64,000 nucleotides of DNA. Origin: Aestuariispira insulae (GTDB lineage: Bacteria; Pseudomonadota; Alphaproteobacteria; UBA8366; Aestuariispiraceae). This document shows, piece by piece, positions 1-9,500 of this stretch. The stretch spans positions 541,893-605,892 of the forward strand of contig NZ_QRDW01000001.1 in the NCBI RefSeq assembly GCF_003385955.1, written 5' to 3'. Positions within the stretch are counted from its first letter, which is position 1; the number at the start of each line of letters is the position of its first letter. The translations under genes and the position numbers were made by a program. Below the pieces are notes generated by a model. The model saw only the letters and a program-made list of their open reading frames with translations. It did not search any database and was not told where the DNA came from.

Positions 1-110
<110 letters not shown>

Positions 111-152
111 TCAGACCATCAGTCCAAAGCACAGGTCATTCATTCAAATTTT

Positions 153-226
153 TGGAGCGGGTGATGGGAATCGAACCCACGTAACCAGCTTGGAAGGCTG
201 GGGCTTTACCATTAAGCTACACCCGC
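153..226 (-). tRNA. tRNA-Gly (anticodon TCC)
   Basis: A complete cloverleaf with acceptor 5' GCGGGTG, anticodon loop CTTCCAA, T-arm GGTTCGATTCC and an encoded CCA end. It reads GGA glycine codons. It lies between tRNA-Tyr and tuf in the same direction. Confidence 0.95.
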
Positions 227-307
227 AAGCTACGCCGATTTCCAATCCCGCTCTAACGATCGAGCCGCGACAGAAACGCGACATGCCACAACGCAGCAAA
301 ATATCAG

Positions 308-392
308 TGGTGGTGGGAGTTGGATTCGAACCAACGTAGGCATAGCCAGCGGATTTACAGTCCGCCCCCTTTAGCCACTCGGGCATCCCACC
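308..392 (-). tRNA. tRNA-Tyr (anticodon GTA)
   Basis: An 85-base class II tRNA with a long variable arm, acceptor GGTGGGA paired with TCCCACC, anticodon loop CTGTAAA and encoded CCA. It is the first gene of the tRNA-Tyr/tRNA-Gly/tuf unit. No tRNA-Thr sits in this cluster; a tRNA-Thr is found separately at 4280. Confidence 0.95.
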
Positions 393-457
393 ACATTTTG
401 ACGACCAACTTGTCATCAGTGGAACCACCGATATTCACCGCTTGCGGCGAGAACGGG

Positions 458-530
458 GTTTATGGCTTGGCGGCCCTATTGTCAACGGCTAACCGAAAAG
501 AAATTTTCAAAAATCGAAAAAAAATTTGCG
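458..530 (-). promoter_or_regulatory. Promoter of the tRNA-Tyr/tRNA-Gly/tuf unit with AT-rich upstream element
   Basis: On the minus strand a perfect -35 TTGACA (480-485) is followed 16 bases later by ATAAAC (458-463) and a C/G-rich discriminator. The stretch 486-530 upstream of the -35 is made of A and T runs, like the UP elements of stable RNA promoters. The GC-rich discriminator is typical of growth-rate-controlled promoters. Assigned by eye. Confidence 0.6.
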
Positions 531-611
531 CCCCTTAGCCGGAACCGCCGGAATCCCTCGAATTCGAAAAACTAACTTGCCTGCAACGCGTTTCCCCCAT
601 ACTACCAGATC

Positions 612-1493
612 ATGAGCAGAAACACTTCCAAACGCGGTTCCGGTCGGAATCATTCTGCCCGTGGAGCCGCATCGACATCGAAAAAATCCGCCACGCCGTC
701 CAAAGGGGCCGGGCGGGGCCAGAATCGAAATAAGGAAAGAAATACCGGTTCGCGTATTCCAGGCGGATCAGGTGACTCTTTCTGGCTATATGGCAACCAC
801 CCTGTACAGGCAGCCCTGGCCAATCAGGAGCGCGATATCCAGCGTGTGATATGTACAGGCGGCCAGATTGATGAATACCTCCCCCTCTCCGCCAGGCGGG
901 GGATCCAGGCCGAACGGGTTGACCGGGAGCAGATGGACGGGCTTTTTCCCGACGGCACGGTACATCAGGGTGTTGCCGCCCTTGTGCGGCCACTACGCCA
1001 ACTGGCCATCGAAGATATCCTGTTTTCCGCCGGGGAAAAATCCGTGCTGGTGGTCTTGGACCAGGTGACCGATCCCCATAATGTCGGCGCCGTCCTTAGA
1101 TCCGCCGCCGTTTTTGGTGCCGATGCGGTGATTTTGCCGGACCGCAACGCCCCGCCGGAAACAGGCGTCTTGGCAAAAAGTGCGAGCGGCGCTTTGGAAT
1201 CAGTCCCCCTGATCCGGATCGGCAACCTGGCCCGGACGCTAGAGCAGACCCAGGAAAAAGGCTATTGGTCAGTCGGCCTGGCGGGCGAAGGGGATGTTGA
1301 ATTACCCGATCTCGCCCTGCCCGACCGCCTGGTGATCGTCATGGGGGCCGAAGGCAGCGGCCTCCGCCGTTTGACCCGGGATCATTGTGATCATCTTGTA
1401 CGCATCCCGATGGCAGAAAACGCAGTCGGCAGTCTGAATGTATCCAACGCGGCGGCCATTGTGCTTTACGATATCACGGCCAGGCGCGACTGA
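612..1493 (+). CDS. rlmB: 23S rRNA (guanosine-2'-O-)-methyltransferase RlmB
   Basis: SPOUT/TrmH-family methyltransferase that methylates the 2'-O of G2251 (E. coli numbering) in the peptidyl-transferase P loop. The 293-residue product has a basic, Ser/Gly/Lys-rich N-terminal tail of about 55 residues, then the RNA-binding domain starting at WLYGNHPV (about 58-65). The three SPOUT motifs follow: DPHNVGAVLRSA, VIVMGAEGSGLRRL and PMAENAVGSLNVSNA, which form the trefoil-knot SAM site. The basic tail is longer than in E. coli RlmB but usual for alphaproteobacteria. No strong ribosome binding site is seen. It is divergent from the tRNA/tuf unit and ends at a strong terminator. Confidence 0.93.
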   Translation: MSRNTSKRGSGRNHSARGAASTSKKSATPSKGAGRGQNRNKERNTGSRIPGGSGDSFWLYGNHPVQAALANQERDIQRVICTGGQIDEYLPLSARRGIQAERVDREQMDGLFPDGTVHQGVAALVRPLRQLAIEDILFSAGEKSVLVVLDQVTDPHNVGAVLRSAAVFGADAVILPDRNAPPETGVLAKSASGALESVPLIRIGNLARTLEQTQEKGYWSVGLAGEGDVELPDLALPDRLVIVMGAEGSGLRRLTRDHCDHLVRIPMAENAVGSLNVSNAAAIVLYDITARRD

Positions 1494-1520
1494 ACGAAAT
1501 TGACCAATTCAGCCCAACAA

Positions 1521-1554
1521 AAAACGGCCCTGTATGGAACAGGGCCGTTTTTTT
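1521..1554. terminator. Bidirectional rho-independent terminator
   Basis: The 12-base arms AAAACGGCCCTG (1521-1532) and CAGGGCCGTTTT (1540-1551) enclose a 7-base loop, followed by a T run to 1554 and preceded by an A run. It lies between the convergent rlmB and the 1576 lipoprotein gene and can serve both. Confidence 0.9.
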
Positions 1555-1575
1555 ATCTCATTACCGTTGGATCGA

Positions 1576-2133
1576 TCAAAGCGGCTGCATGCTGACCATC
1601 ATCTGCTCAACATCAGAGCGACCGCGATTGTAGTAATAATCCGTTAGGCCGGAATAGCGCATCAAGCTCAACTTGTCGTCGTGGACAATCCCACGGACAA
1701 GAGATTTATATTCCAGGCCGTCTTTATTCTCGAATCGGTACTCAGCAATAAAACCATCGTAGCCACCGGATTTGATGGGTCGGGAATCCAGGATTTCGAT
1801 ATTGTGCTGGTCGGTGGCAACCAAATCCGTCTTGATCATTTCCAGCAGTTCCAGTGTTGTCATACCGTTTTTGTAGACAGCTGCCTTTTCGTGATCAGCG
1901 ATCTTTTCTCCGTCCTTGATACCGGCCTTAACAGACATCAGCTGCAAACCAATTCCGTCCAATGTCCAAAAATCCGAATCCCCCTGTTTCAGGCGGTTCC
2001 ATTCCTGGGTGGTCTTGAAGCTGAAAGCATCAGCGATCTTCACTTCTTGCTCTGGCTTGACCAAAGCATAGCCGTTACAGCCGGCCAACAGCGCAAGAGC
2101 AGCCGCAGCGACCATTTGTTTCATCATTTTCAT
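1576..2133 (-). CDS. Small lipoprotein of unknown function
   Basis: The 185-residue product starts with a charged n-region and hydrophobic stretch ending in the lipobox LLAGC (Cys about 19), so it should be lipidated and tethered to a periplasmic membrane face. The rest is soluble, with no membrane segments or catalytic motif I can recognise. The start has AAGGA about 10 bases upstream. It is the last gene of a three-gene unit, 17 bases after the M48 metalloprotease, which suggests a shared envelope role. The specific function is not known. Confidence 0.75.
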   Translation of the reverse strand: MKMMKQMVAAAALALLAGCNGYALVKPEQEVKIADAFSFKTTQEWNRLKQGDSDFWTLDGIGLQLMSVKAGIKDGEKIADHEKAAVYKNGMTTLELLEMIKTDLVATDQHNIEILDSRPIKSGGYDGFIAEYRFENKDGLEYKSLVRGIVHDDKLSLMRYSGLTDYYYNRGRSDVEQMMVSMQPL

Positions 2134-2150
2134 ATTGCCAATCCTTCCAA

Positions 2151-3407
2151 TCAGGAAATCTGTTCAAGCATCTGGCGGATAAAGGCCGCATCATGGGCAT
2201 CCGGAGCCAGTTGCAGATATTGTTCAAAATTCATGCGCGCTCGTTCCTGCTCGCCCTCTTTCAGCGAAATCAGACCCAACGCCCGATAAAGACCAGACGG
2301 CGCATCCACGTCCCGCTCCTTGGCATACTCTTCGGCTGCGAGATAGGAATCCCTTGCTTTCTCCAGGTCCCCCTCATCGCCGCGTTTGCGATAGAGCTCG
2401 CCCTTGAAATAGGCCACTAATACCGGTGCACGGCCCGCCTCTTCCATATCGTGCAAAACCACCTCAAGCGCGCCAAAGTCACCCTGGGCCAACTCGTCTT
2501 CAAGGAAAGACTGCAGATACGGCGCAAGCCGCTGACGTAAGGGAGCTTGGGCAATCTCCCGCTCTGGCCCGTTGCGTTTCAGCCATCGCGCGTGATTGTC
2601 CAGCGTCTTCTCACGCTGCTGGGCTTCTGGATGTGAGGCAAAGAAACTGTTGCGCATATCGGCATCCTTCGACGCCGCATACTCACGCTTCACCTTGCCC
2701 CAAAGCATCGCCGCTTCCGCCGGGTCATAGCCCGCCTGATCCATGAGAACCAGGCCAACAGCATCGGCTTCCGCCTCGTTGGATCGGCTGTAGCTTGAAA
2801 GGCCGCCCAATGCGATAATTGTCGCGCCAAGCCCGATAATGCCCGTCCCCAGGGTCAGGAAGGCCATCGCATCCAGCGTATTGCGCTGGGTACGCCAGTT
2901 CTTGATGGAATGAAGCTTGTAATAATGGGCAAGTTCATGCCCCAACACCGTTGCCAGTTGCGCTTCATTCTCGACCCGCAACAGCAGACCAGTCCTGACT
3001 TCCATCAACCCGTTGGGGGCCATAGACGCGTTAAAGCCTGGCTTCCGGACAACATAAACCCGGATATCCTTGCAATAGTCCTTGGCCAACCGGCACAAGA
3101 CCCCCCGCACATAGGCGTTCAGATCCTCGTCCCGCACCAAGCTTGCATGCGTTTGAAGACTTTCCTCATACCGGTCCATCTTCATCCACCAACCGCCTTC
3201 ATCGGTGGTCACTTTAGGCCGATAATTGACATCAAGTTCAGGCGTGGAATTCACCTCCACCGGTTCCAGCTGGTCCAGCGCCGGCATTGACACTTGTCCG
3301 CCGTCCGTCGGCAGCGCATTTTGCTGCGGCTGGGTCGAAGCAACACAGGCCGACAGCACAGATAACGCCGTGCCGGCGGCAATCAGGCGTTTCATCTTCA
3401 TCCACAT
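2151..3407 (-). CDS. M48-family metalloprotease lipoprotein with C-terminal TPR-like region
   Basis: A zinc endopeptidase in the M48/BepA-like group that probably acts at the periplasmic side of the outer membrane. With the start at 3407 (AGGGG eight bases upstream) the product has 418 residues. A signal peptide ends in lipobox LSAC (Cys21). The zinc motif HELAH gives H157, E158 and H161, and the third ligand should lie in the NEAEAD segment near 212-216. A short glycine-rich hydrophobic stretch separates them. The C-terminal 150 residues contain helical pairs resembling TPR repeats, as in BepA. Longer readings upstream overlap the preceding gene and have no support. It sits between two lipoprotein genes, 19 and 17 bases away. 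Confidence 0.88.
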   Translation of the reverse strand: MWMKMKRLIAAGTALSVLSACVASTQPQQNALPTDGGQVSMPALDQLEPVEVNSTPELDVNYRPKVTTDEGGWWMKMDRYEESLQTHASLVRDEDLNAYVRGVLCRLAKDYCKDIRVYVVRKPGFNASMAPNGLMEVRTGLLLRVENEAQLATVLGHELAHYYKLHSIKNWRTQRNTLDAMAFLTLGTGIIGLGATIIALGGLSSYSRSNEAEADAVGLVLMDQAGYDPAEAAMLWGKVKREYAASKDADMRNSFFASHPEAQQREKTLDNHARWLKRNGPEREIAQAPLRQRLAPYLQSFLEDELAQGDFGALEVVLHDMEEAGRAPVLVAYFKGELYRKRGDEGDLEKARDSYLAAEEYAKERDVDAPSGLYRALGLISLKEGEQERARMNFEQYLQLAPDAHDAAFIRQMLEQIS

Positions 3408-3426
3408 GAGACACACCCCTGCTTGA

Positions 3427-4137
3427 TCAACCCGGGAAATCTGCCAGCAGACCATCAACAACGCGTGGCGCAGTCTCTTTTTTGCGCAGGTCACCGGTGG
3501 AGCTGTAGAGGAAGTTGAACCATTCGATATCACCATCGTTCAGATCAACCAGGGAGGCATGCCCAACCTGCTGGCCGCCCTGGATACCGACGCCCAGAAC
3601 CATGCCAATGGCAATGATCGCCGCACGACCGGCGCTGGAATAGCTGTCGCGCACAGAAATGAACAGCGCATAATCCGCATCATAATAATCGCGCAGGAAG
3701 GCTGCCTTTTCCGCAAGGGTCCAGTCAAATTTATCCTGTTTGGTCGGCAGATTGTTGAAAGCTGCAATTTTGTGATAGCGAATATTATTGCCCACAACCT
3801 CGTGGAACTTGATGACCCGCTTTTCCTGGATAGCAAGCTCTTCGCTCTTGGCCAAATCTTCGGATCGCACCACCTGAATGGAATAGGTGCCAAGACGTTC
3901 ATCAAGAATCTGTTTGATATTGGCTTCCGCCTGTTGGGTCCAATCTGCCCGGGGCTCATTCGCGCCGGCCGCCGAGAGTTCGTAAAGCTCCACATCAAGC
4001 GGCATCACCAGAACCTTGCTGCCATTGAGCTGAACCACCCCCTGGTCTGCTTTGTGAACCTTTGTGGTCTGACAGGCAGCAACCGTCAGTCCGAGCAACA
4101 AGACAGACATCACCTTAATCGTATTAAATTTATACAA
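3427..4137 (-). CDS. Lipoprotein of unknown function
   Basis: A predicted lipoprotein with lipobox TVAAC. I chose a TTG start at 4137, which follows a run of six G (four bases away) and gives the charged n-region MYKFNTIKV; an ATG at 4110 is the alternative. The mature part opens with a motif like SKVLVMPLDVELYEL, which recalls lipoproteins with a CsgG/TolB-N-like beta core, but I cannot assign a named family. A glycine-rich hydrophobic stretch (AAIIAIGMVLGVGIQGG) near the C-terminus could enter a membrane. It is the first gene of the unit with the M48 protease and the 1576 lipoprotein. Confidence 0.65.
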   Translation of the reverse strand: MYKFNTIKVMSVLLLGLTVAACQTTKVHKADQGVVQLNGSKVLVMPLDVELYELSAAGANEPRADWTQQAEANIKQILDERLGTYSIQVVRSEDLAKSEELAIQEKRVIKFHEVVGNNIRYHKIAAFNNLPTKQDKFDWTLAEKAAFLRDYYDADYALFISVRDSYSSAGRAAIIAIGMVLGVGIQGGQQVGHASLVDLNDGDIEWFNFLYSSTGDLRKKETAPRVVDGLLADFPG

Positions 4138-4240
4138 GAGACCCCCCAAAAAATAACATATTGCCCTGCATACAGCAGCGCCGCACGTTATCGATTGCAA
4201 CGGTAGCTTGCAATCATATTATCTTCCGCTGAATTTCATC

Positions 4241-4268
4241 TTGCGAAATGCGGATTGACCAGTTAAGA
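4241..4268 (+). promoter_or_regulatory. Candidate promoter of tRNA-Thr
   Basis: TTGCGA (4241-4246) and TTAAGA (4263-4268) are separated by 16 bases, with the tRNA starting 11 bases further on. The match is moderate and assigned by eye. Confidence 0.35.
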
Positions 4269-4279
4269 ACGCCCGCATC

Positions 4280-4355
<76 letters not shown>

Positions 4356-4356
4356 T

Positions 4357-4396
4357 AACCCCTCGAAGTGACATCCGCTTCGAGGGGTTTTGTTTA
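4357..4396 (+). terminator. Rho-independent terminator after tRNA-Thr
   Basis: Perfect 12-base arms AACCCCTCGAAG (4357-4368) and CTTCGAGGGGTT (4378-4389) enclose a 9-base loop, followed by TTTTGTTT. It starts two bases after the tRNA CCA. Confidence 0.9.
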
Positions 4397-4515
4397 TTAC
4401 CCTCCTGATTTGACGCGAGTTTGACGGAATTGACGATGGCGGTTTCTATACGACTGACCGTCGGGGCGTTACAGCTGAATCTCTTTGTATGAACAATAAT
4501 AACGGGAGGTTCACC

Positions 4516-6474
4516 ATGGGGCAGATTCTAGATCCCGGTTCCGATTGCAATTTTATCCTGAGCTCTTCCTGGCAGCCGGAAAGGGATACAAACGGGCGCG
4601 TCACATTATGTCTGGAAAACAGCGGCAATCATACCATCACCGATTTCGCGCTGCATGTGACCATGATTGTCTTCATCACCAGTGAGACAACCATAGTCGG
4701 CGCAAATCTGGCCGACGCCTGCTCCACCTATCATGTATTGACCCCTCCCGAAGGCAGTAGTCTGGAACCTGGTGAAAAATGGCAGGTCACGCTGATCAAT
4801 CCGGGTCATGAACTGCTGCATGCCAATGACGGTCCGAAATCAGCTTTTCTCACACTTCCGGGTGAGGCCGATAAGCCGATACCGGTCAGGATCGAGCCGA
4901 TGGCCTCTGTCGAGGCTCCGCACGAGCCCAATGGTCTCGGCAATTCAGATAACGCCCCCTCAATTGGCCCCATGCTGGGGGTCCTGCCCTGCCCTCAGCA
5001 TGCCGACATATCCGACTGGTCCGGAAAGGAAGCCCCGGCTTTTCATCTGAGCCAGGACCTGCCGGATGAGGCGCGCCGGATTATCGACAACATTCTCTCC
5101 CTGGCGCAGAGGCTTTATCCCGAACAGCCCTCTTTTCTGGCGGGAGACAGCAGCAATCAGGGGCCAGCTCTGCTGATCAGTTTGGGGGAGGGTCCAAGAG
5201 ACGAATCATACCGCCTGACCATAGAGTCGGATCATGCGAAGCTGGATGCCGGCACCGAAACCGGGCTGCGGCATGGGTTGATCACCCTGGCTCAAATCTG
5301 CATTGCAAGTCACCTTAACCCGGAATTATTCCCTTTCCCCCTGAAAGCCGACATCAGGGACTGGCCACGTTTTTCCTGGCGTGGCGGTCATCTGGACATG
5401 GCCCGGCATTTCTTCCCAGCCCCGCAGGTCAGTCGCTTCATCGACATTCTGGCCTGGCAGAAATTCAACAGATTTCATTGCCACCTGACCGATGATGAGG
5501 GGTGGCGAATTGAAGTGCCTTCCCTGCCGCACTTGACCGAGATTGGAGCCTATCGCGGGCATGGGCTGGCGATACCGCCACAATTGCACTCCGGCGCGGA
5601 CAAATATGGCGGATTTTATGACCGAGAAACCATCCGGCAATGGTTGCGCCAGGCCGAAGGGTTGGGCGTGGAGCTTATTCCCGAGGTTGATTTGCCCGGC
5701 CATTGTTTTGCCATTTTGCAATCTTATCCCGAACTGGTTGACCCGGCAGACCGCAGCCATGCCAAGAGCGTCCAATATTTCAAGAATAACGTGATCAATC
5801 CCGGCATGCCGGAAACCTACCGCTTTCTGGAAACAGCTCTGACGGAGGTCGCCGAGCTTTTTCCAAGCCCCTGGTTTCACATCGGTGGTGATGAGGTGGC
5901 GCCAGGATCCTGGGAGCAAAGCCCCGCCTGCCTTAAGTGGAGTGAAGCAAGCGGCATCTCCGGCAAGGACCGGATCCAGGCCCACCTTCTGCAACAAGCC
6001 TCCCGGGTCCTTAAAAATCTCGGCAAGCGGATCGGGGGCTGGGAAGAAGCTGCTGCCGAAGGCGGCATTGCCCCTGGCGGCGGCAACTACCTGATCGCCT
6101 GGCAGAATGCCGAGATCGGGTTCGAACTGGCCACAAAAGGCCACGATATTGTCATGGCCCCAGCCCAGCATTTCTATCTTGATGTCGCCCAGAGCACAGA
6201 TTGGTCCAGCCCGGGTACCGGCTGGGCAGGCGTGAACAGCCTGGAAGACGCCTATCGTTATGATGTGATGGAAGACTGGCCGGACCAATCCAGCTCTGGC
6301 CGCATGTTGGGGATCCAGGCCTGCCTCTGGACAGAACATGTCCACGATATCGCAGGGTTCAACATGCTGGTCTTTCCTCGGCTATCCGCCCTTGCCGAAG
6401 GGGCTTGGATCCTACCCGATAGCAAGGATTACAACCGTTTCCGCGCCATCAGCACTCTCATGCCCACCCTTTGA
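4516..6474 (+). CDS. Cytoplasmic beta-N-acetylhexosaminidase, family GH20
   Basis: Releases terminal GlcNAc from chitobiose and short chitooligosaccharides by substrate-assisted retaining catalysis. The start at 4516 has GGGAGGT six bases upstream and gives 652 residues; an in-frame ATG at 4489 lacks such a site. There is an N-terminal beta-sandwich (about 1-130), a GH20b-like domain (about 160-280) and the TIM barrel from about 285, with DDEGWR and the catalytic Asp459-Glu460 pair in HIGGDE. No signal peptide is present, so it should act in the cytoplasm on imported oligomers, like the GH20 enzyme of the Vibrio diacetylchitobiose operon. It is convergent with the ChiS-like kinase, with 28 bases between the stops. 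Confidence 0.92.
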   Translation: MGQILDPGSDCNFILSSSWQPERDTNGRVTLCLENSGNHTITDFALHVTMIVFITSETTIVGANLADACSTYHVLTPPEGSSLEPGEKWQVTLINPGHELLHANDGPKSAFLTLPGEADKPIPVRIEPMASVEAPHEPNGLGNSDNAPSIGPMLGVLPCPQHADISDWSGKEAPAFHLSQDLPDEARRIIDNILSLAQRLYPEQPSFLAGDSSNQGPALLISLGEGPRDESYRLTIESDHAKLDAGTETGLRHGLITLAQICIASHLNPELFPFPLKADIRDWPRFSWRGGHLDMARHFFPAPQVSRFIDILAWQKFNRFHCHLTDDEGWRIEVPSLPHLTEIGAYRGHGLAIPPQLHSGADKYGGFYDRETIRQWLRQAEGLGVELIPEVDLPGHCFAILQSYPELVDPADRSHAKSVQYFKNNVINPGMPETYRFLETALTEVAELFPSPWFHIGGDEVAPGSWEQSPACLKWSEASGISGKDRIQAHLLQQASRVLKNLGKRIGGWEEAAAEGGIAPGGGNYLIAWQNAEIGFELATKGHDIVMAPAQHFYLDVAQSTDWSSPGTGWAGVNSLEDAYRYDVMEDWPDQSSSGRMLGIQACLWTEHVHDIAGFNMLVFPRLSALAEGAWILPDSKDYNRFRAISTLMPTL

Positions 6475-6502
6475 CCGGGGGCTGGCGCTAAGACGGCAGG
6501 TA

Positions 6503-9500
6503 TTACACCTGCCGTCTTTGGCGCAGATGGCGCTTCAATTCGGAGAGCTGCGCCGTGAGAAGACGCCGGTCTTCCTCTTCCAGCCCAGCCCTCAACACAA
6601 ATTCCCCGGTGCGTAAAACGTCGCGCCAGCGCGGTTGTTTTGGCATTGTCTCCACCAACAGATATTTGTCCAACGTCCGGGTCTGATAGGTGCTGCGATC
6701 CAGATAGGCCCGCCAGATGCCGCTTTCTTCCGCCAGTTCCACCTTGCCTTTGCCGCAGGCAGAAGCCCAGCAGTCCAGTGCCGTGGTCATGACCGCAACA
6801 ATGGCCCGGCGGTAATCCAGCTCATCAGTGGGCACCCAACGATCCGCAACCATATCCAGCTCCGGTTCCAGGGTACGGATTTCCTCCACCAGGCGGCCCT
6901 TCTGATCCGCCATAGCCGACGCGGCTGTTCCAAGCAAAGCCTCTACCTTGCGCTGCTCTGTGCCATTGCCCCCCTGCCCGGATGCCCAGCCATTCAAAGC
7001 CACCACAGCAAAGCCGGAACCTTCATCCTCACCAAAGCGAAACAGGCTGGCGTGACGGGACAGGCCATTTTCCAAAGACAGTTCAATTTCTCGCGGACCA
7101 CTGTCATCAGATGACTGGTCCAAGATAATCTCGCTTCGGGTCAATTGATCCAGAAGGCTGCCTTCCAGGTTGTTTGAATCCGCCCCCAACCAGGTTTCAG
7201 CCGCCGGGTTCGAGTAATGAATAACCCGGTTTTCTGCCGCTAACAGCACCGGCATTGTCGATTCTTCCAACACCCTGAAAAGGCTGCGCCGGGACGCCCG
7301 CAGGGCCTCTTCCGCTTTTTCCCGCTTCGCAATCTCTGCCGACAGGCGTTCATTTTCCTTCGCCTTTCGGGAGGCCTGCCGAACCCCCAGCAGATTTTCG
7401 AGCCTTGCCAGCAAAACATCTTTATCAAATGGTTTGGTCAGATAATCATTGGCCCCTGACGCAAGGCCTTCACGCATATCCTGTGATCGCGAACGGGCCG
7501 TGAGCATAAGAATCGGCAGTTCGGTCAGGTCAAAATCCTGGCGGATCATCCTGGCGACATCAAATCCACTGAGGTCCGGCATCATGACATCCAGCACCAC
7601 CACATCAGGTGGATCATCCTGGATCTGATCGAGCGCGCTGCGGCCTTCGGATGCAACCTGAACCTGATATCCGGCCAGTTGCAAGGTATTGTGCAAAGCC
7701 TGCAGATTGACCGGTTCATCATCAACAATCAAAATCCGCGCCCGCCCCTTGCCTTGCTGAAGCGTCGGCAGAACATCGATCTCTTCTTCCGTGAACATGA
7801 TTTGCGGCACCATCTGATCCAGTTGTTCTGGAATCAGATTCTCTGCAGGCGAACCGGCAATGGCCAGAGAGAAGCCGAAGCTCGCCCCCAGCCCCTTGGT
7901 ACTGCCCACATGAAGCTCACTGCCGAAAAACTGGACAATCTGGCGGCTGATGGTAAGCCCAAGCCCGCTTCCCTGGCGGCGCCGGGTCGAAACATTCTCC
8001 AACTGCACGAACGGTTCGAATATCCGCTCCATATCCTGATTGGCAATACCGGGTCCGGTATCGTGGACCGCAATGGCCACGCGCCCGCCATCCTTGCGGA
8101 CTTCCACGGAGACCCTGCCCCGGATGGTATATTTCAACGCATTGCCGATCAGATTGAACAAAACCTGCTCCAACCGGGCCGGGTCTGCCAGCACAGGCGG
8201 CAGCTCTTCATCCATGACCAAGGTAATCTCCACGTTGGAGGCAGGCCTTGTATGGTTGATCAGACTGACCACATGCTGCATCAGCACATGAACATCAATA
8301 GATTGCAGATCAACACGAAACCGCCCTTCGCGAATACTGTTGAGATCCAACAGGTCATCAATCAGGCGGGACAAACGCTGGCCGCTGGCAATCACCAGTG
8401 ACAATTGCCGTGCCTGTCCATCGGTCATGTCCCCGGCAATGCCATCCAACATGGTTTGCGCAATGCCAACAATCCCGTTCACGGGCGTACGCAATTCATG
8501 GGATGTCGCCGCCAGGAAATCATCTTTCATCCGGTCTGCATTCTGCAATTCCAGGTTCTGGCTTTCGATCAACTGGACTTTTTCTTTCAATTCCGCATTC
8601 TTTTGCCGAATCAATCCGATCTGTTCTCGAATAGAATCGCGCATGGAAGAGAAAGCCCGTGCCAATTGGCCCAGTTCATCCTGACGCCCCAGATCACGGA
8701 TCGGCAGTTCCAGCTCCCCTCGTGACAACCCCTCGGATACAGCCGTCAGGTTTTTCAGTGGCGCGGTAAAGGATCGCGCCAGATAGGCCGTCCCACCCAG
8801 GATTCCCAAAATCATAGCGCCAATGATCAAGAACACCGAATTGCGCAATGACAGGCTTTCTGCCATGGCATCCACACGCTTCTGCTCCACGATCAGGGCC
8901 CAGTCCAGGTCATCGCGCTGGAACCGGGTGAAGGCGGCAAAAGCCAAATCGCCGTCAAAACTTTCCGCTTCGATTCTGCCGGTCTTTCCCTCAAAGGCAG
9001 CCTTAGCAATAGGGCTTTCAATCTGATTGGTGTCAGGCAGCCCGCCCCGGATGCGCCCTTCGCTCCCAACCGCATAGATCCGGGTGCCCAGTTGGTTCTC
9101 CTTCGGGACCTTGAACAACTGATCAAAAGGCGTTTGTGGCAATTGGTAGAGGGCGACCCCTTCCACCGAGCCGTGACGGACGATCGGGCGACCGATTATC
9201 GCCGCTTGTCCCTGCTCCAGCCCAGCATAGTCCATATAAACATAGACATCATTCAGATCCGGTGTCATCTGGGTCATTGCCATCACACGCCGATAACATT
9301 TTCCCAGAATGGAATCGGCCAATGCAGGCTCCGTCAGGTCTTTAGAAAAATATCCATCCTTCTCAGCGGCATAGACAACCCTTGCCGTTCGGTCGACCAA
9401 ATACAGATTATCGAAATCCGACGTTTCAAGAATACCGGCAAAACCCGCATGGAATCGGTCATGAACCGACAAATATTCATGGACCGAGGCAGCGGCTTCA

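Noticed and set aside
5326-6345. 339-residue open frame opposite the GH20 gene
   Set aside because: It is antisense to a clear GH20 coding region with intact catalytic motifs and shows no family resemblance.
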